Positions 22,440-34,822 of a stretch of DNA of 64,000 nucleotides are shown piece after piece. The notes under the pieces were generated by a model. That model made no database searches, was not told where the DNA came from, and saw only the letters and a program-made list of their open reading frames with translations. Every line of letters starts with the position of its first letter. Position 1 is the stretch's first letter. Position numbers and translations under genes: made by a program. The DNA is taken from the NCBI GenBank assembly GCA_022496805.1, contig CM040102.1, forward strand, positions 19,189,955 to 19,253,954. Direction: 5' to 3'. The stretch comes from Pohlia nutans (Eukaryota > Streptophyta > Bryopsida > Bryales > Mniaceae).

Positions 22440-22531
<92 letters not shown>
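22440..22531. repeat. (TA)n microsatellite, about 46 repeats
   Basis: An uninterrupted TA run of about 92 bases lies some 630 bp upstream of the second lectin kinase start. The first copy has only GATATATATTG at the equivalent site (about 13660-13672), so the run expanded after duplication. Confidence 0.95.
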
Positions 22532-22533
<2 letters not shown>

Positions 22534-23161
22534 TGTTTCCAGAATTTCCTGCGAAGTTTGAGCTGCACGGAACTCACTTAAACAGGGATCCCTACTCGAG
22601 GTGCATATAGATTGAATCTAAGTTCCTGTTTGAGTTACGGCGATCACGTCCCCTGTTTAAGTATTAGGGTTACCAAACCGACAGCATCTGGAAGTCTTTA
22701 CAGACACTTCATGCTTTTCGAGTTTTGCAGGAACGTAGTCCTTCAGGATCAAAAATTTGCTACCCCTTTATGTAGGACTCGTTTGTAGGAATCATCGTTC
22801 ATGCTTTCGAGTCTAGTTGCTCTTCATCCAGGAGGTCACGGATTGATTCTACAATACTAGTAAAGTCTCGAATGTCTAGAAATTTCCTGCTTCGGCGATT
22901 ATGCATGTACCTGTATGCCCTGCTTGAGGGATTCAGGTTAACCTACTGCATCTGGTAGTCTACTTCATGCTTTCAGGGTTTCGCAGGAACGTAGCCCTTC
23001 AGGAGTTCACACAAATATTATAACCTCTTTACACAGTCCGACTAGTTTGTATGATTCAACGTTTATGCTTTAATTCTAGATTGTTCTGTGCTTCAGCCAG
23101 GAAGTGGATTGATTGTAGAACACTAGTAAGACTTCTCTAGAGCATCCCTACTTCGACGAAG

Positions 23162-25450
23162 ATGGGGTTGTATGGTCAGCTGGTAACTGGTGTCTTAATT
23201 TTCCTGGTCCATGGTAGTTCCATCCGAGTCGTGGAAGCGCAAAACACTAACTTCAGCTACCCCTCCTTCAACTCGTCGAACAACTTCACGACGGTGGGCG
23301 ATGTCCAGTACTACGCGGCTACAACTTCATTTCTGCTGAACCAAGCGGGGTATTCGCTGGGAACGTACAGCTGTGCGAGGTTGTATTACGAAACCAAAGT
23401 GAGGATGAAAGACGCCGCATCCGGTGCAGTGGCTTCTTTCCAGACCGCCTTCACATTCTCCATCTCGGGTACAAACTACTTGTATGACGATACTGGGTTC
23501 CTTCATGGAGATGGCATGGCTTTTCTGTTTGCCAGTAACACCACCGCTCTGGGGGACACGGGCGCATCGTTGTGCCTCCTGAAGGAGGCAAACAATGGTC
23601 TGGCCACCAATCAGCTCTTCGCCGTAGAGTTCGACACCTATCAGAACCCTAATTACAACGACTCGAGCAACAACCACATCGGCGTCAATATCAACAGCAT
23701 GAATTCCAAATGGTCGTACAATCTCTGTGGAGGTTCGGTATTCAATTGCACGTATTTTGTCAACGGTGGCTCCTTCACCGCTTGGATCGATTATGACAGC
23801 ACTACCCAGAAGCTGGCACTCTATTTTGCGAACGGCACCTTGTCCAGTATTGTCGCCAAACCGCCGAAACCTCTCATCGAGGCAACTCAGTCCTTATCAG
23901 ACCTGTTGTCCGATGATTTCATGTATGTTGGTTTCAGTTCCAGCGTCGGTTCGTACAACGAGGTTCACGAGCTTCAAGCTTGGCAGTTCTCAAGCTCTGG
24001 TCTGGAGCAAGTCCCTGTCCAACCTCCTACTGCAGGTATCGCTTCCGCAAGTGGAAGCAAGGCCGGTATCATTGTTGGGGTGTGTGCTGGAGTTGGTGGA
24101 GCGTTGTTGCTTCTAGGGTTCTTCATTGTAATGTGTCGGAGGAGAGCATCGTACACGAAACAAGATAAAATCAATCTTGTGGACCAGAACCTTGAGCCGC
24201 GCATGTTCACATACAAGGAGCTCAACAAAGCGACCAAGAACTTCAGCTAGAGTGAAATTCTTGGAAGCGGCGGATTTGGAACTGTGTACAAAGGTGTTCT
24301 CCCCTCGGGTGCTATAGTGGCGGTCAAACGGATGCGACACGACAGCAAGCACGGGGAGGAGGGTTTCCAAGCAGAAGCGGCAAGCCTCAGCCAAATTCGG
24401 CACCGGAATTTGGTGCAGCTGCGAGGACGGTGCCACGAGGAAGAGCAGCTGTTGCTTGTGTACGATTACATGTGCAACGGTAGTCTGGATGAGTGGCTGT
24501 TTCAATTCCCGAAACAAAAACGAAAGGGGCCATTGAACTTGAATGCGGCGGAGGCACTCCCTTTGGAGCTGCGCCACTCTATTCTCAGCGGGGTGGCTGG
24601 AGCGCTGTCGTACTTGCACGAGGAATGCAAGCAATGCGTGTTGCATCGCGACATCAAGTCCAGCAACGTCCTGCTGGATGAAGACTTGAATGCGTACTTG
24701 GGAGATTTTGGGCTGGCCCGCCTGATCGACCACCAAAAGATGGAGAAGACCACCATGATGGCTGGAACTTTTGGGTACATGGCGCCGGAGATGCCACACA
24801 CAGGAAGAGCCACCAAGGAGTCGGACGTGTACAGCTTCGGCGTATTGATGCTTGAAGTGATGTGCGGAATGCGATCGCTCGACATGAACGCCATCCAGCG
24901 AGGAGATGGCACATTAGTCGACAGAGTGTGGAGGGCGCACGCAACAGGCAACATTCTCCTGGTAGCCGATTTGAAACTGGGGGAATTTCTAGCATGGGAT
25001 GGAGATTCTCATGATGGTCTAATGGAGGTGTCGAGCTTGTTGATGACGGGGGATGTGCATGATCTGGACCGTTCGGTGATTTACACCTTAAATGCAGCAA
25101 CGGAAGGCAAGAAGCTGGTGGTGAATCTGCTGCGCTTGGGCCTTTTGTGCTGCAACCCGAATCCCGAAGATCGACCATCCATGCGACTGGTATCGCAGGT
25201 GCTGCAGGCTCCGGAGAGCATGGAAATGGCTCTTCCGGCGTTGCCCAGATTCAAACCTGTCGCACGTTACTCTGACCCAGGATTCTCTCAAATGGCAATG
25301 ATACGCTCAACTTCTACGTCTTCGTACGTGGACGATGTCGAGGAGGCGGGGCAAGGATCATCTGAGCAGTCCACTTGGTCGGCGGGCGAGCGTTCTGCCA
25401 TGCCAGCGTCCATCGCCACCATCGCTTCATCTGTCTTTACAGGTCGCTGA
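23162..25450 (+). pseudogene. L-type lectin receptor-like kinase, second copy with one nonsense codon
   Basis: The paralogue of 10769-13069 reads in a single frame from ATG 23162 to TGA 25448-25450, except for TAG at 24248-24250. The codon there is AAG (Lys365) in the intact copy, a one-base change. Before the stop lie the signal peptide, the complete lectin domain and the membrane helix (362 residues). After it the whole kinase remains open, with Gly loop GSGGFG, VAVKRM, HRDIKSSN, DFGLA and APE. No other lesion is visible. The gene would therefore make a membrane-anchored lectin without kinase. The context after TAG (AGT GAA) is not a known readthrough signal. It may be a young pseudogene or a lectin-only receptor-like protein; expression data would decide. 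Confidence 0.93.
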
Positions 25451-25752
25451 GCTCAAATGAATCCAGAGCTTCTGAATTCTCGCATGGTGCACAAGGTTTG
25501 TGGATAGGTAGGTCAATCATGCTATACATCTGTATTTCTATTTCTTGATGAAATTAACAGTCAGTTGCATATTCATGTCAAACTAAGATTGCACCTCAAT
25601 TCTCATTCTATCCACCAGGGCAAGCGTCTGTTGAAAACCGTCCATTGGCTTCTGTATTTTGCATTCTTGTAGATTTTCTTGTTGGGAGTGGTAGATTTAG
25701 TGTACACTAAGGAACTTTTTATGAACTTAATTGCTAACTATGGTATTTATAC

Positions 25753-25855
25753 ACCAGAAGAAGAGAGTGGATTGTTCACTCAGCCTGTGCAGTGGGATTC
25801 TGAGTGAATTTGGTCACATCTGATCAGTGTACAAGTCCCTCTTTTTTCCTAGTGA
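25753..25855. mobile_element. Small foldback MITE, inverted paralogue of 10331-10482
   Basis: CAGAAGAAGAGAGTGGATTG at the left and GTGTACAAGTCCCTCTTTTT at the right. It lies at the equivalent place downstream of the second lectin kinase. Confidence 0.55.
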
Positions 25856-26265
25856 TTATAAGAGCTCTCAATGAAAGTGCACGAACTTGCTATGTTGATG
25901 ATTGAGTACTTATCAACATACCTTGTCTCATGACTCCGTCTTGTGGGGACAAATGGGCTTTGAAATGCCTTTTCAGATGTGTTCACAATTTGATGTGGAA
26001 GCAGTCCAATCAGATAAGTACACGACAACACAATTTATGAGGAATTACAAAATGTGTCCCTAGAAAGGGTTGAGTGTATTGTATGTCATAATAAATCATT
26101 TGTTGGAGTTGAAGGCCCTTTCACATAATCTTCTCATAATTTGATGGAGAAGGAACTTCCTTTAATTGGAAAGAAGCACAAAGATTCATATTTGAAAATC
26201 ATAACATGAAACTTGAAAACCAAATTCCACACTTATCTGCAACAATGTGCATGCACTGCCGAACA

Positions 26266-26493
26266 TAGCGTGTCATAGATTGTCCCCTTGTGAGCCATGG
26301 GCTTGGAGCTTTGGTTGAAGGTGTGGTAGTCATTGCGAGGTGTGGAGAATAATGACAGTGGCTTGTTTTAGGTTGTCTCCCAACTCATCATAGACTAGTT
26401 TTTGGTCTATTTATATTTCCGTATGAGTTCAAGAGGAATTCAACACGAGTTTGCTATATCTTTCCTCTTTGGGCTAACTTTTTGGTTAACTCT
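26266..26493. mobile_element. Truncated MITE with GGTTAACTCT end, at the duplication breakpoint
   Basis: It matches the right three quarters of the element at 47940-48237 (CATGGGCTTGGAGCTTTGG, ATTGCGAGGTGTGGAGAATA). It ends GGTTAACTCT followed by ATT. Its left end is missing exactly where homology to the first lectin kinase arm stops. Confidence 0.75.
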
Positions 26494-28634
26494 ATTGGCG
26501 AAGAATATTTTATGTGGAAATTTGTGCCTACATTCCTTCTTTGGGGAGTGCTTGATTTATGCAACACTATTAATAAAAAGGGTAGTGTTGTATTCTTTTT
26601 TCAATTGTGAATCAATGAGCTTAACCCTAGACTAAAATCTGGCTTATGAATAGAACTGACTATTTAATTCCAACTGCTACGTGGATGATTTCCATTCAAT
26701 TTGTTTTGTGAAGGATTTTGCTTGGTCATGCCACCTCTTCAAGTTAAATTCATATCATTCAAGCTATTTTTAAATTTTATATGGGATCCCAACTACAAAA
26801 AGAGTCGTCAAAATGGTTCACCGTGTGGTTTATTTTGGCTTTTTTTGCTTAAACCATATTTAGGCCATGAAAATGAGTTCTATTGCATTTGAGCATAACT
26901 AACAAAATGAAGCTTGGTCAATTCTAGTTTTTACTCTATTTTGAATTTTTGAAAAACTTTGAAAATTGATTGTTTTATGCAGTTACAATTTTGGTAGGTA
27001 TTACCATAGTATCGCAAAAAAGAAATCTAAATTTAGATACACAGATAATTTTCATTAACAAAAACATTTTCATTGTAATTTACACCGTTGGAAAAAAAAC
27101 GGTTTTTTTTAGTACATTTTGCAACTGATATGAATTTTCTTTACAATCAATTCAAAATATTATAGTAATTTCCAAGTTTCATGAAAATTTATGATAAATT
27201 CATGATTTGTAACACGTGGCTTCATTTGCTGAAAATACAAAGTTTAATTCTTGTATATTTCATAGTCAAAAAATTGAGTGTGACATGTAAAGCATGATGC
27301 AACAGTCGTAGGTCCAACCTTTTCATGTTAACTCCTAAATGACAGAGGGGCAAGGGAAAAACCTAGATGTGTTATAAAATGTTACTTCTCCAACTTTGAT
27401 GAAGTTTTGTTCAAAAGAGAAAATGAGAATCATGATGTTTAGTAATTATCCGTATAGTCAAACTTTCAAAAATGTTTTAGATACTCGTCTAATGAATTTA
27501 GAAGCATTTATCCTAAAATATTCACCAAAACTACAATTTTTATTTTTAGAATTTGAAATTTGGTATGATTGGTTAAAACTAGACATTCTACTCTAAAATG
27601 GTTGATGACGAAATTTTCACAGGGGATAAAATCATCACTTTCCCAAAATAGTAAGTTTTATAACACTAGGAAAATATTGAGGTCTTTGTCTTACAAAAAT
27701 TCCCTAGTGAACCCTAATATTGCAAATGAAAAGCATCAAAAAACATTAGAACATGATCTCTACCTACAATTTTGACAAAAAATCAAAACTTGAGAAACGT
27801 CCTTTCTTAACCTTGGGCAATCACTTTTGTTTGGACTGCGATTAGAAAATGGTCAATCGGTCATTTAGAGGTTCAACTCCATGTAGAAGAATTTCTCAAA
27901 GTGGATCACCTCAACATTGTCTCAGTGTTCTAAAATTTGCTATTTGGAGAAAGTAATGATGTACCCTCTATCTTTTCTTTTGTTTTTTTGAAGTTCACAA
28001 TAGATAAACCAACTTTAACGAATCATGCTAAATTTCAAACTCTCAAAGCGAAAATTTTAATTTACAAATTTCATTTAATTCATTAAAAAAATATATAAAG
28101 TTTTTATAAAAGTTTGACGATATAGATGATTTGTAGAGATGATGCCCTATATGTTGTCTACTCGAGGAGTTCACTCCCTTGTATATTTTGCATACACATG
28201 CGATAATGACCTATTAAAATGGGGGCTATTTACCTATGAGAAAGGATTATAAGGGATGCTTATTTTTGAAATAATGGTAAATTTTTGTGATTATTTGCAC
28301 CCTATTGGTAATTATAAATTCTTGGATGGTTGATTTTATGGTACCCTATATTACTTATATGTAATTTTTTTTCGCACATTGCCCCCATTCCTTAAAGTGT
28401 ATGATGCAGTAGAAGTCTCGTTAGAAGCATGTGTACAGAGTGAGAGAAACAAGCATTTACTAGGGTTTATAGTTCAGGGTCACAAACTGAAGTCCGGGCA
28501 AAGCCAAACACCAAACAATAACAACATAAGATTGCAATTACATGTCATTAAACAACACGCGCCGACGAATAAAAGTTGTGATCAATAACACAGTTAGAAA
28601 CATTCAAGTCTTAGGGAACAGGTTTGCAGAAGCC

Positions 28635-31226
28635 CTACAATAACCGTAAGTACACTATATAACTCTGGTGTAGGGGATTTACCATTACAACCCTGGCAAA
28701 AGCTCCCACACGGTTAGTACGAAAGCTATCCACAATTTTATTATACCCCTCCTCACCTGAGCCCACAACTTGTTTATAATTAGAAACACACACATGATTA
28801 TCATTGGGGCCACAGAATCCAGTTAGAGTGTCCCAACGATGATTCCATGCAATCCGGCCCTTCACCTTCGTTTCGTCCTCTGCAAGGATCACTGGTACAG
28901 GGCCAACGATTCCATGAGCGGCCTTAGCATCTTTGTAGATCTGGGCTACACTTCGAAAAATATCCACATGTTCCCCGGGAACAAACTGCACGCCTTTCTG
29001 GTTTTCTCTTTTGGTAGTACTCAAGTTAGGACCACCATAATTCAATGAAAACAAATCACACATGCGCCTACCTCCATACATTTTCATGGCTTGCGAAAAT
29101 GCTTTAGAGTTAGTGGACCATCTGAATCCCTGTTTCGAACGGTTCAGATTGCTAGCAACATCACGCAAATAATCCCACAGCGCCGGTTTCCCCCCATTGC
29201 CCCAGTCCTATGTGCTTTGATAATATCATGGCAGAACTTGTAAACGTTATGTTGATCGGATGCCCCTTTGGCAGACTCTTTCAACGTAGGACGTTTCATT
29301 TTCAATTGCGCAATTCTAACCTTTGCAGACCAATGTCGCATCCGTTCAAGTCTATGTTTTTTAGCTAATGTCCGACTGTAGGAACACAGTTCAAAAACTG
29401 ACAAGTACCCAGCTCTACGACCTCTACCAGTATCCCTAAGGCCTCTTTTATCAATCGCATGTTCTTCACGAACAACACGTAATCTGAAATCAGTTTCCAA
29501 GACAATACTAGAGCACATCGAGCATGTAAAGTTTTGAAATGGTTCACCTGACATGCTAAACCTTGTACATGACCTATGCCGGAAAGCATCCTTTACAATG
29601 ACAACATCACCATCTATCTTCAACAATGCTTCTAAGTGAGGCTTAGGGTACCACAATTTACCTGGATGGGGATAAAACAACAATCCATTGATACCATATG
29701 ACTTCCCAGCATAAATACAAGTAGGCCCTCTCATACCCCAACATGCCAGCAAAGATAAGGATTCTCTATCATAAGACTGTAACTCACCTTCAACATGTCG
29801 GAAGAATGAATGCAGCCCCTTCTGGCTAGCCTCACCACTAGATGCCGAGGATCGACTTGGCCTTCCTCTCTTCCCGGTGGATAAAGTTGACCCTTGAGCA
29901 GATTTGGAATTCAAATCCTCCAAAGTTTTAGCGTGCACCACTCCATGGACATGGTTGAGTAGATTTGCCTCCAAATTCCGTTTGGGTGGGCACAACTAAA
30001 AAACTTCCTTTGGGCATATAACACACCTCACCTTAAACCAGTAGGACTTCATCACAATGTCATCAGGGTCACCAACCAATTGGAAAGTTGGTTTATCCGA
30101 ATCAACAGATTCATTCACGGTTGCAATAATCCCAATGCCCTCTTCTACCATCCTCTTGTGGTCAGCAGTAGTGAGTATCAAGGGATTTTCTCTTGTGCTG
30201 CCAGCTTGGGGGTGATTGGCAAATTCCACTCCCTTCTGCCGGCAATAGTTCCGTATGTGGCTAGCACTATTTAGATGGCATTTTTTTTAAATTAGAAAAC
30301 AAATTTGTGACAGAATTCTTAGTATGTTTGCCTGTGCTTCCACCAATCAGACTTCGGCACTCACCACAGTACAATTTCACAACTCCAGCCCCGCCCTGGT
30401 CCCAAGAACGCAACAACCAGTCGTGATCCTCCATAGAACTTGTTTGAGATCTTTACGAAGTCTCTCCTCCCCCTTCATGTACCACTGTAGCACGTCTTTG
30501 GGCACAAGGGTGGACTTTATAGCAGAAGGCCATATTCGTTAAAAAGAGACAAAGTGTAGTCTCAATTTTATCTTCGACTCGAGGATAAACCATTATAACT
30601 GCTTAGGTTTGCGACTATTTGGTAATTTGAGACATTAATATATTAATATATATGAAAACCTTTGATTGCCCAAAGGTTACAGTCTCATCTTATCTTCGAC
30701 TCGACGATAAATGACGATAATTGTTTTAGGGTTGAAGTCTCAAAATGACCATTTTGTCTCAATTTAACGAATAAGGCCTTGCAGGGCCGTTTGTTACTGA
30801 ATACTCCTCCGGTGCACAAACTCCTGCAGAGGAGGCTGGATCCGCCCCTACAGTTTCTCTGCTCAACGGATCAGCTTCTTCTGCATGCGCGCTTGGTATT
30901 TCATCTGCAGTTCCAACAGATTCCCCACCCAATACGACGTCACCCACCCGAGGACGCTTACAACGTCATCCATCTTCGTCGTCCTCTGCTGGAATCAGAT
31001 GAACACAATCTCGAATTGAATTCAAGGTTTCAAAGTTGATGTCAATCCTACAGCCCTCCTCGGCATCCCAAAACTGAAACGGCCCCAACCACTTGAAGAC
31101 AGTCAGCCGCTCCAATCTTACACGTAGAGTCTCTAGCGAAGCACCCTCTTCACTGTCGATAGGGCACAACAACTTAGGAAGGTCTAATTCTTGCTTGATA
31201 AAAAATATCTTTACACGCACCTTCAT
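28635..31226 (-). pseudogene. Broken transposase of the CTCGRGG element
   Basis: The frame begins at ATG 31226 with an acidic N-terminus and a basic CKRPR patch. It shows TGA at 30966-30968 with the frame open on both sides, a 255-bp MITE in the coding sequence at 30526-30780, frameshift(s) between 30230 and 30480, TAG at 29996-29998, and a frameshift in a G/C run near 29190. Two zinc-finger-like modules appear (CGEC; CVIC...NHVHGVVH, BED-like). Further on lies VILAEDETKVKGRIAW followed by LTGFCG. I read this as the first catalytic Asp region of an RNase H fold, resembling P-element/THAP9 transposases more than hAT. The C-terminal catalytic half is missing. A hAT affiliation remains possible because of the BED-like finger and 8-bp duplication. 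Confidence 0.7.
30526..30780. mobile_element. MITE, CCATATTCG family, inserted in the transposase gene, 4-bp duplication GCAG
   Basis: The ends are AAGGCCATATTCGTTAAA and TTTAACGAATAAGGCCTT, with GCAG at 30522-30525 and 30781-30784. Removing the element and one GCAG joins the transposase frame (…VTNGP with …VPKDVLQW), which confirms that it hit an exon. Confidence 0.85.
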
Positions 31227-33052
31227 GGCGCCACTACGCTGGGGACGTTGTTGTACCCTAAACCCTACAAAAAAAACCCCAAGCCCGACATTAGAATTGA
31301 AACCCTAAACAGAAACCCTCAATTTCAAACCCCAACCCTGAAATTAGATCCGCAACTCCAACCCCAACCCTAAACCCCAAATTCCAATGCATTGCACTCA
31401 CATTTTACAGAAAGAACCAAAACATACGAGTAGAAATCATACCTGAGTTGTAAGGTGTAGGGCCAAACTCTAAAGCATGTACTCCACCAAAACTGAAAGT
31501 CGCACACGAGATCACCCTGAACCCTAAGGCGCCGCTGATGCAAACCCTAAACCTACTACAAACTGCGTCAAACTGAAAACTCGAGCTTGCAAGTAAAAAC
31601 TCAAACTCTAGTGCTCGACTCTAAACCTACAGAACGTGTACAGAATCCGCGAGGATTCAGTGTAGTGCCAAACATTGCTAAACCGCGCACTCCATCAAAA
31701 CTCCAAGGCGCACACAACTGCACCCTAAACCGCAAGGCGCACACAACAGCACTGTAAACCGCAATTGCACACGAGACAGCAAACCCGAAGCCGCTGCTGA
31801 AAATTTCCAATGAAAAAATGAAACCCTGGACGGTGCTTCGTACGTGAAACTGAGAACTGCGGCTTGCACCCTAAACTCAAACCCTAGTGCTCGAGCTGAA
31901 AATTCCACAAAACGTGTCCATATTTTCATTCAGCAATTTTGGACGGAACTCAAACACGTTTTCATCCACCGATTTTGGACAGAACTTGTAGACATTTTCA
32001 TCCATGTTGGAGAATATATAGAACCACTGAAATACAAAGTATTTAATTTTTGAAACTATTGCTTTTTCTCTATACTATTTTATATGTACTACTTAGGTAA
32101 TTTAATCATGTTTTGTCAAATGCTATATTACATATAATCATGTTTCGCAGTCCCATAGAACCCTATCCTACATCTAATAATTTTACAAATTTTACGCCAA
32201 ATTTTTATACAAGACCCTATATTTTATCGCACGTAGTTCCTACGTTTTTCGCCAGTGCCCTCCCCGAGGTTGTCTATTGAACCAAATTTCATCAAATAAA
32301 TGGAAGACACATATTGAGGGAGGGGGGTGTGGAGGAGGGCCGCGGAAGGAGTCTTGTTCACTTGAGTTGAACTTAGCCAGTTGAGATTTTTAATTCTTAG
32401 TTGGAAGTTTTCAACTGAACTGTACACCACATAAGCAGTTCAATTCAATCAATTTAATTAAAAGTTTTAAACCCCAATTTGAATGTTTTCCAATTATAGG
32501 CCACACAAGAAAACTGAAAACCAATTGAAAATAAAGAAATCATATGACTAATTTATGTCATAATAATCCAAGTTGTGTCAAAATATTCTGATTTATTTCA
32601 ATAATCTAGTAATATAATTTATGTCAAAATTATCCAATATATATAAAATAACATAATTTATATCTCAATAGTCCAATTTGTGTAAAAATAATCCAATCAG
32701 TTTCATGATAATTTAATTCTTTAAAATAATCCAATTTATATCAAAAAATAATAATTTGTATCAAATTATTGTACTTTTTTTAAATTAATCTAAATCTTTT
32801 ATTATATTCCAAAATATTATATTCAAGATTATATTATATGCCAAATTATAACAATGCATTCTTATTTATTTGAATACGAATTTCAAATAATTGATTCAAT
32901 TAAGCATAAATTAAAAAGTTAGATAATATAGGTTCATACACTAATTAATTTCAATTGAATGAGTTTTATGAATTAAAGGTTTAAAGGTGCATTGATGGAT
33001 TAAAGAGACTTCACTTTTTAGTGGGGGAGGCACCGTTGAGTGAAGTAGTGTA

Positions 33053-33771
33053 AGGTTGAATGTCCTAAAACCCCCAATTTAAAAAATATCGCCTCATTTT
33101 AGCAAGGTTATTTATGAGAAATATTTTTCAATCATTTGGAAGAAGAATTCTCACGGAATGCACAAATTTTCAAAATTTAATTCCCAATATTCAAATTGAT
33201 ACAAATTTTTGAAATGAAAAGAACGTCGTGACCCAGATCAGACGTCTAAGTTTCCCCATGTCCACACTCGTGTCCACACCATGTAGTACTAAGGTTGAGG
33301 CACCTAAAACCGATCAATTAAGACATGCACTATACTTGGGATAGGTGAATTGATATTATGAATATTTTCCTCTTTTAGCAGTAAGACATTAAAAAGTTTT
33401 GATATTTAATTTAATTTTTCGTGATAATTAGTTGAATAAGTACAAATTTTCAAAGTGGCAACAGTAGGTTTCCCAAAAACTGATCATATGCTCTAATATA
33501 CAAATGAGGTACATATTTTCTTTGAAAATCTAGAAATTAGGCAAGAATCTAGGGTGGTTGGTTTTGTGTACATAGTCAGGAATGGGTGTCTCAATCTTAA
33601 TTTTCACTCATAATGATACCCAAAACCACCAATTACTTATTTGCAATGCTTGGCATGCCATTGGATTACTTGAATAGTGAAATTGGTGGTTTTGAGTCTC
33701 AACTATGGTAGCCCCAAGAAAAATCTACATGTCATAATTGGGGGAGGTGGTGGTTTTAAGACATCCAATCT
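33053..33771. mobile_element. MITE of family A, interrupted
   Basis: AGGTTGAATGTCCTAAAACC at the left and TTTTAAGACATCCAATCT at the right, with TA on both sides. It is split by the element at 33292-33597. Confidence 0.7.
33292..33597. mobile_element. MITE nested in a family A MITE, TA target duplication
   Basis: AGGTTGAGGCACCTAAAACC at the left and GGTGTCTCAATCT at the right. The host sequence GTACTAATTTTCACTC (seen whole at 17555-17575 and other copies) is split at its TA, which is duplicated. Its ends resemble its host's ends, so the two are relatives. Confidence 0.8.
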
Positions 33772-34421
33772 TAATTTTTAAAAGGGGTGTGGGGGACCAC
33801 AATAGAGAAATTGTCTCCCTTGTGGGAACCACAATAAAGAAATTCTCTCCCTTGTGGGAACCACACGGTTGAGTATTTTTCTCGGTATTTTTCTCCACGG
33901 TTCAACTAAGTCCCACGCAGTTGAATATTTTTCTCCCAGGCCCCCAATCACGCAGTATAGGGCGACCTATTTCCGTGAATAAGCCTGCATTATTTTTGAA
34001 TTCATTTGTAAACGGTGACAAAAACATGTTTCTTCTTAATATGGAATGGTTGGCTCCAAGAATGGAAACTTGTGGCCGAGTTAGTATGATATCATGTGTT
34101 CTCGAAATCTAGTTTTATAGTTCTTGGAAATAGGTCGCCTATATTGTGAGAACGGGTTGGAGAGAATCTTCACTTTGAAAATTTGTAGTAAATTGAATAT
34201 TGCCCCAAAATTTGTTCAAAAATATGTGACCTTCAAATCTATTTCCCTACATTGCAAAATTATTTGCCTATTGGTTACTCCACCGGAAGTATGCTGAATT
34301 GCTTAACCTGATCGGAAACAGGTCGTCTACCTTAAGTCTCAAGTTGAAATCAATCTCAACTAAAAAGCACCCAAAAAAATCTCAACTGCACGACCCTGTG
34401 CATGCCCCATTATAACACATC
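33772..34421. other. Unique spacer between MITEs
   Basis: No gene is seen. Repeated CTCTCCCTTGTGGGAACCAC and GTATTTTTCTC blocks lie at 33800-33930. The motif AGGCGACCTATTTCC appears in variants near 33960 and 34130 (inverted), suggesting a decayed inverted-repeat element between about 33955 and 34140. Confidence 0.4.
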
Positions 34422-34423
34422 TA

Positions 34424-34822
34424 AGGTTGGATAACCTATTACCACCAACTTAAGCAATCTGGCCTATTTTTGGGAGTGCTAAATTCAAAAAAATATATGA
34501 CCACATTCAAAATAGGCTTTGATGAGGATTGCAAAAATTTGCAACATCTAATTCGCATTTGTTAATTTTATACAAAATTCCAAAGTGGAAAGTAACCTTT
34601 TACTCAAATCAAACCTCTAGATTTCCCTATGTCCACACCATGTGCTACTAACTTTCACTCATTATGATACCCAAAACCACCAACTATTTCTTTGCAATGC
34701 TTGGCATGCCATTGGTCTACCTCAATAGTGAAATTGGTGGTTTTGAGTCTCAACTGTGGTGGCCCCAAGAAAAGTCTACAGGTCGTAATTGGGGGAGGTG
34801 GTGGTAATAGGTTATCCGACCT
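34424..34822. mobile_element. MITE of family A, TA target duplication
   Basis: AGGTTGGATAACCTATTACC at the left and GGTAATAGGTTATCCGACCT at the right, TA at 34422-34423 and 34823-34824. Nearly identical in layout to 3317-3716. It lies in the 3' flank of the TRM112 gene, and its right end is shared with the left duplicate at 18700-18724. Confidence 0.85.

Larger units (their letters stand above)
22065..26265. repeat. Right arm of the inverted lectin receptor kinase duplication
   Basis: The reverse complement of 9885-14033 includes about 1.1 kb of 5' flank and 0.8 kb of 3' flank of the kinase gene. The arm ends at a truncated MITE (26266-26493), which suggests the breakpoint. Confidence 0.85.
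28161..32268. mobile_element. 4.1-kb DNA transposon, CTCGRGG family, 8-bp target duplication
   Basis: The ends are CTCGAGGAGTTCACTCCC and GCCAGTGCCCTCCCCGAG. The duplication GTTGTCTA lies at 28153-28160 and 32269-32276. The uninterrupted site is visible in the left segmental copy near 16640. It holds a broken transposase reading right to left, a nested MITE at 30526-30780, and a long non-coding right part (31230-31930) rich in AACCCTAAA and related telomere-like motifs. The ends match the three MITEs at 5850, 17954 and 50003, making this their candidate parent. Confidence 0.9.

Noticed and set aside
24248..24250. Programmed stop-codon readthrough in the second lectin kinase
   Set aside because: The following bases (AGT GAA) do not fit known plant readthrough contexts such as CAR YYA, and the paralogue has a lysine codon there, so a point mutation is simpler.
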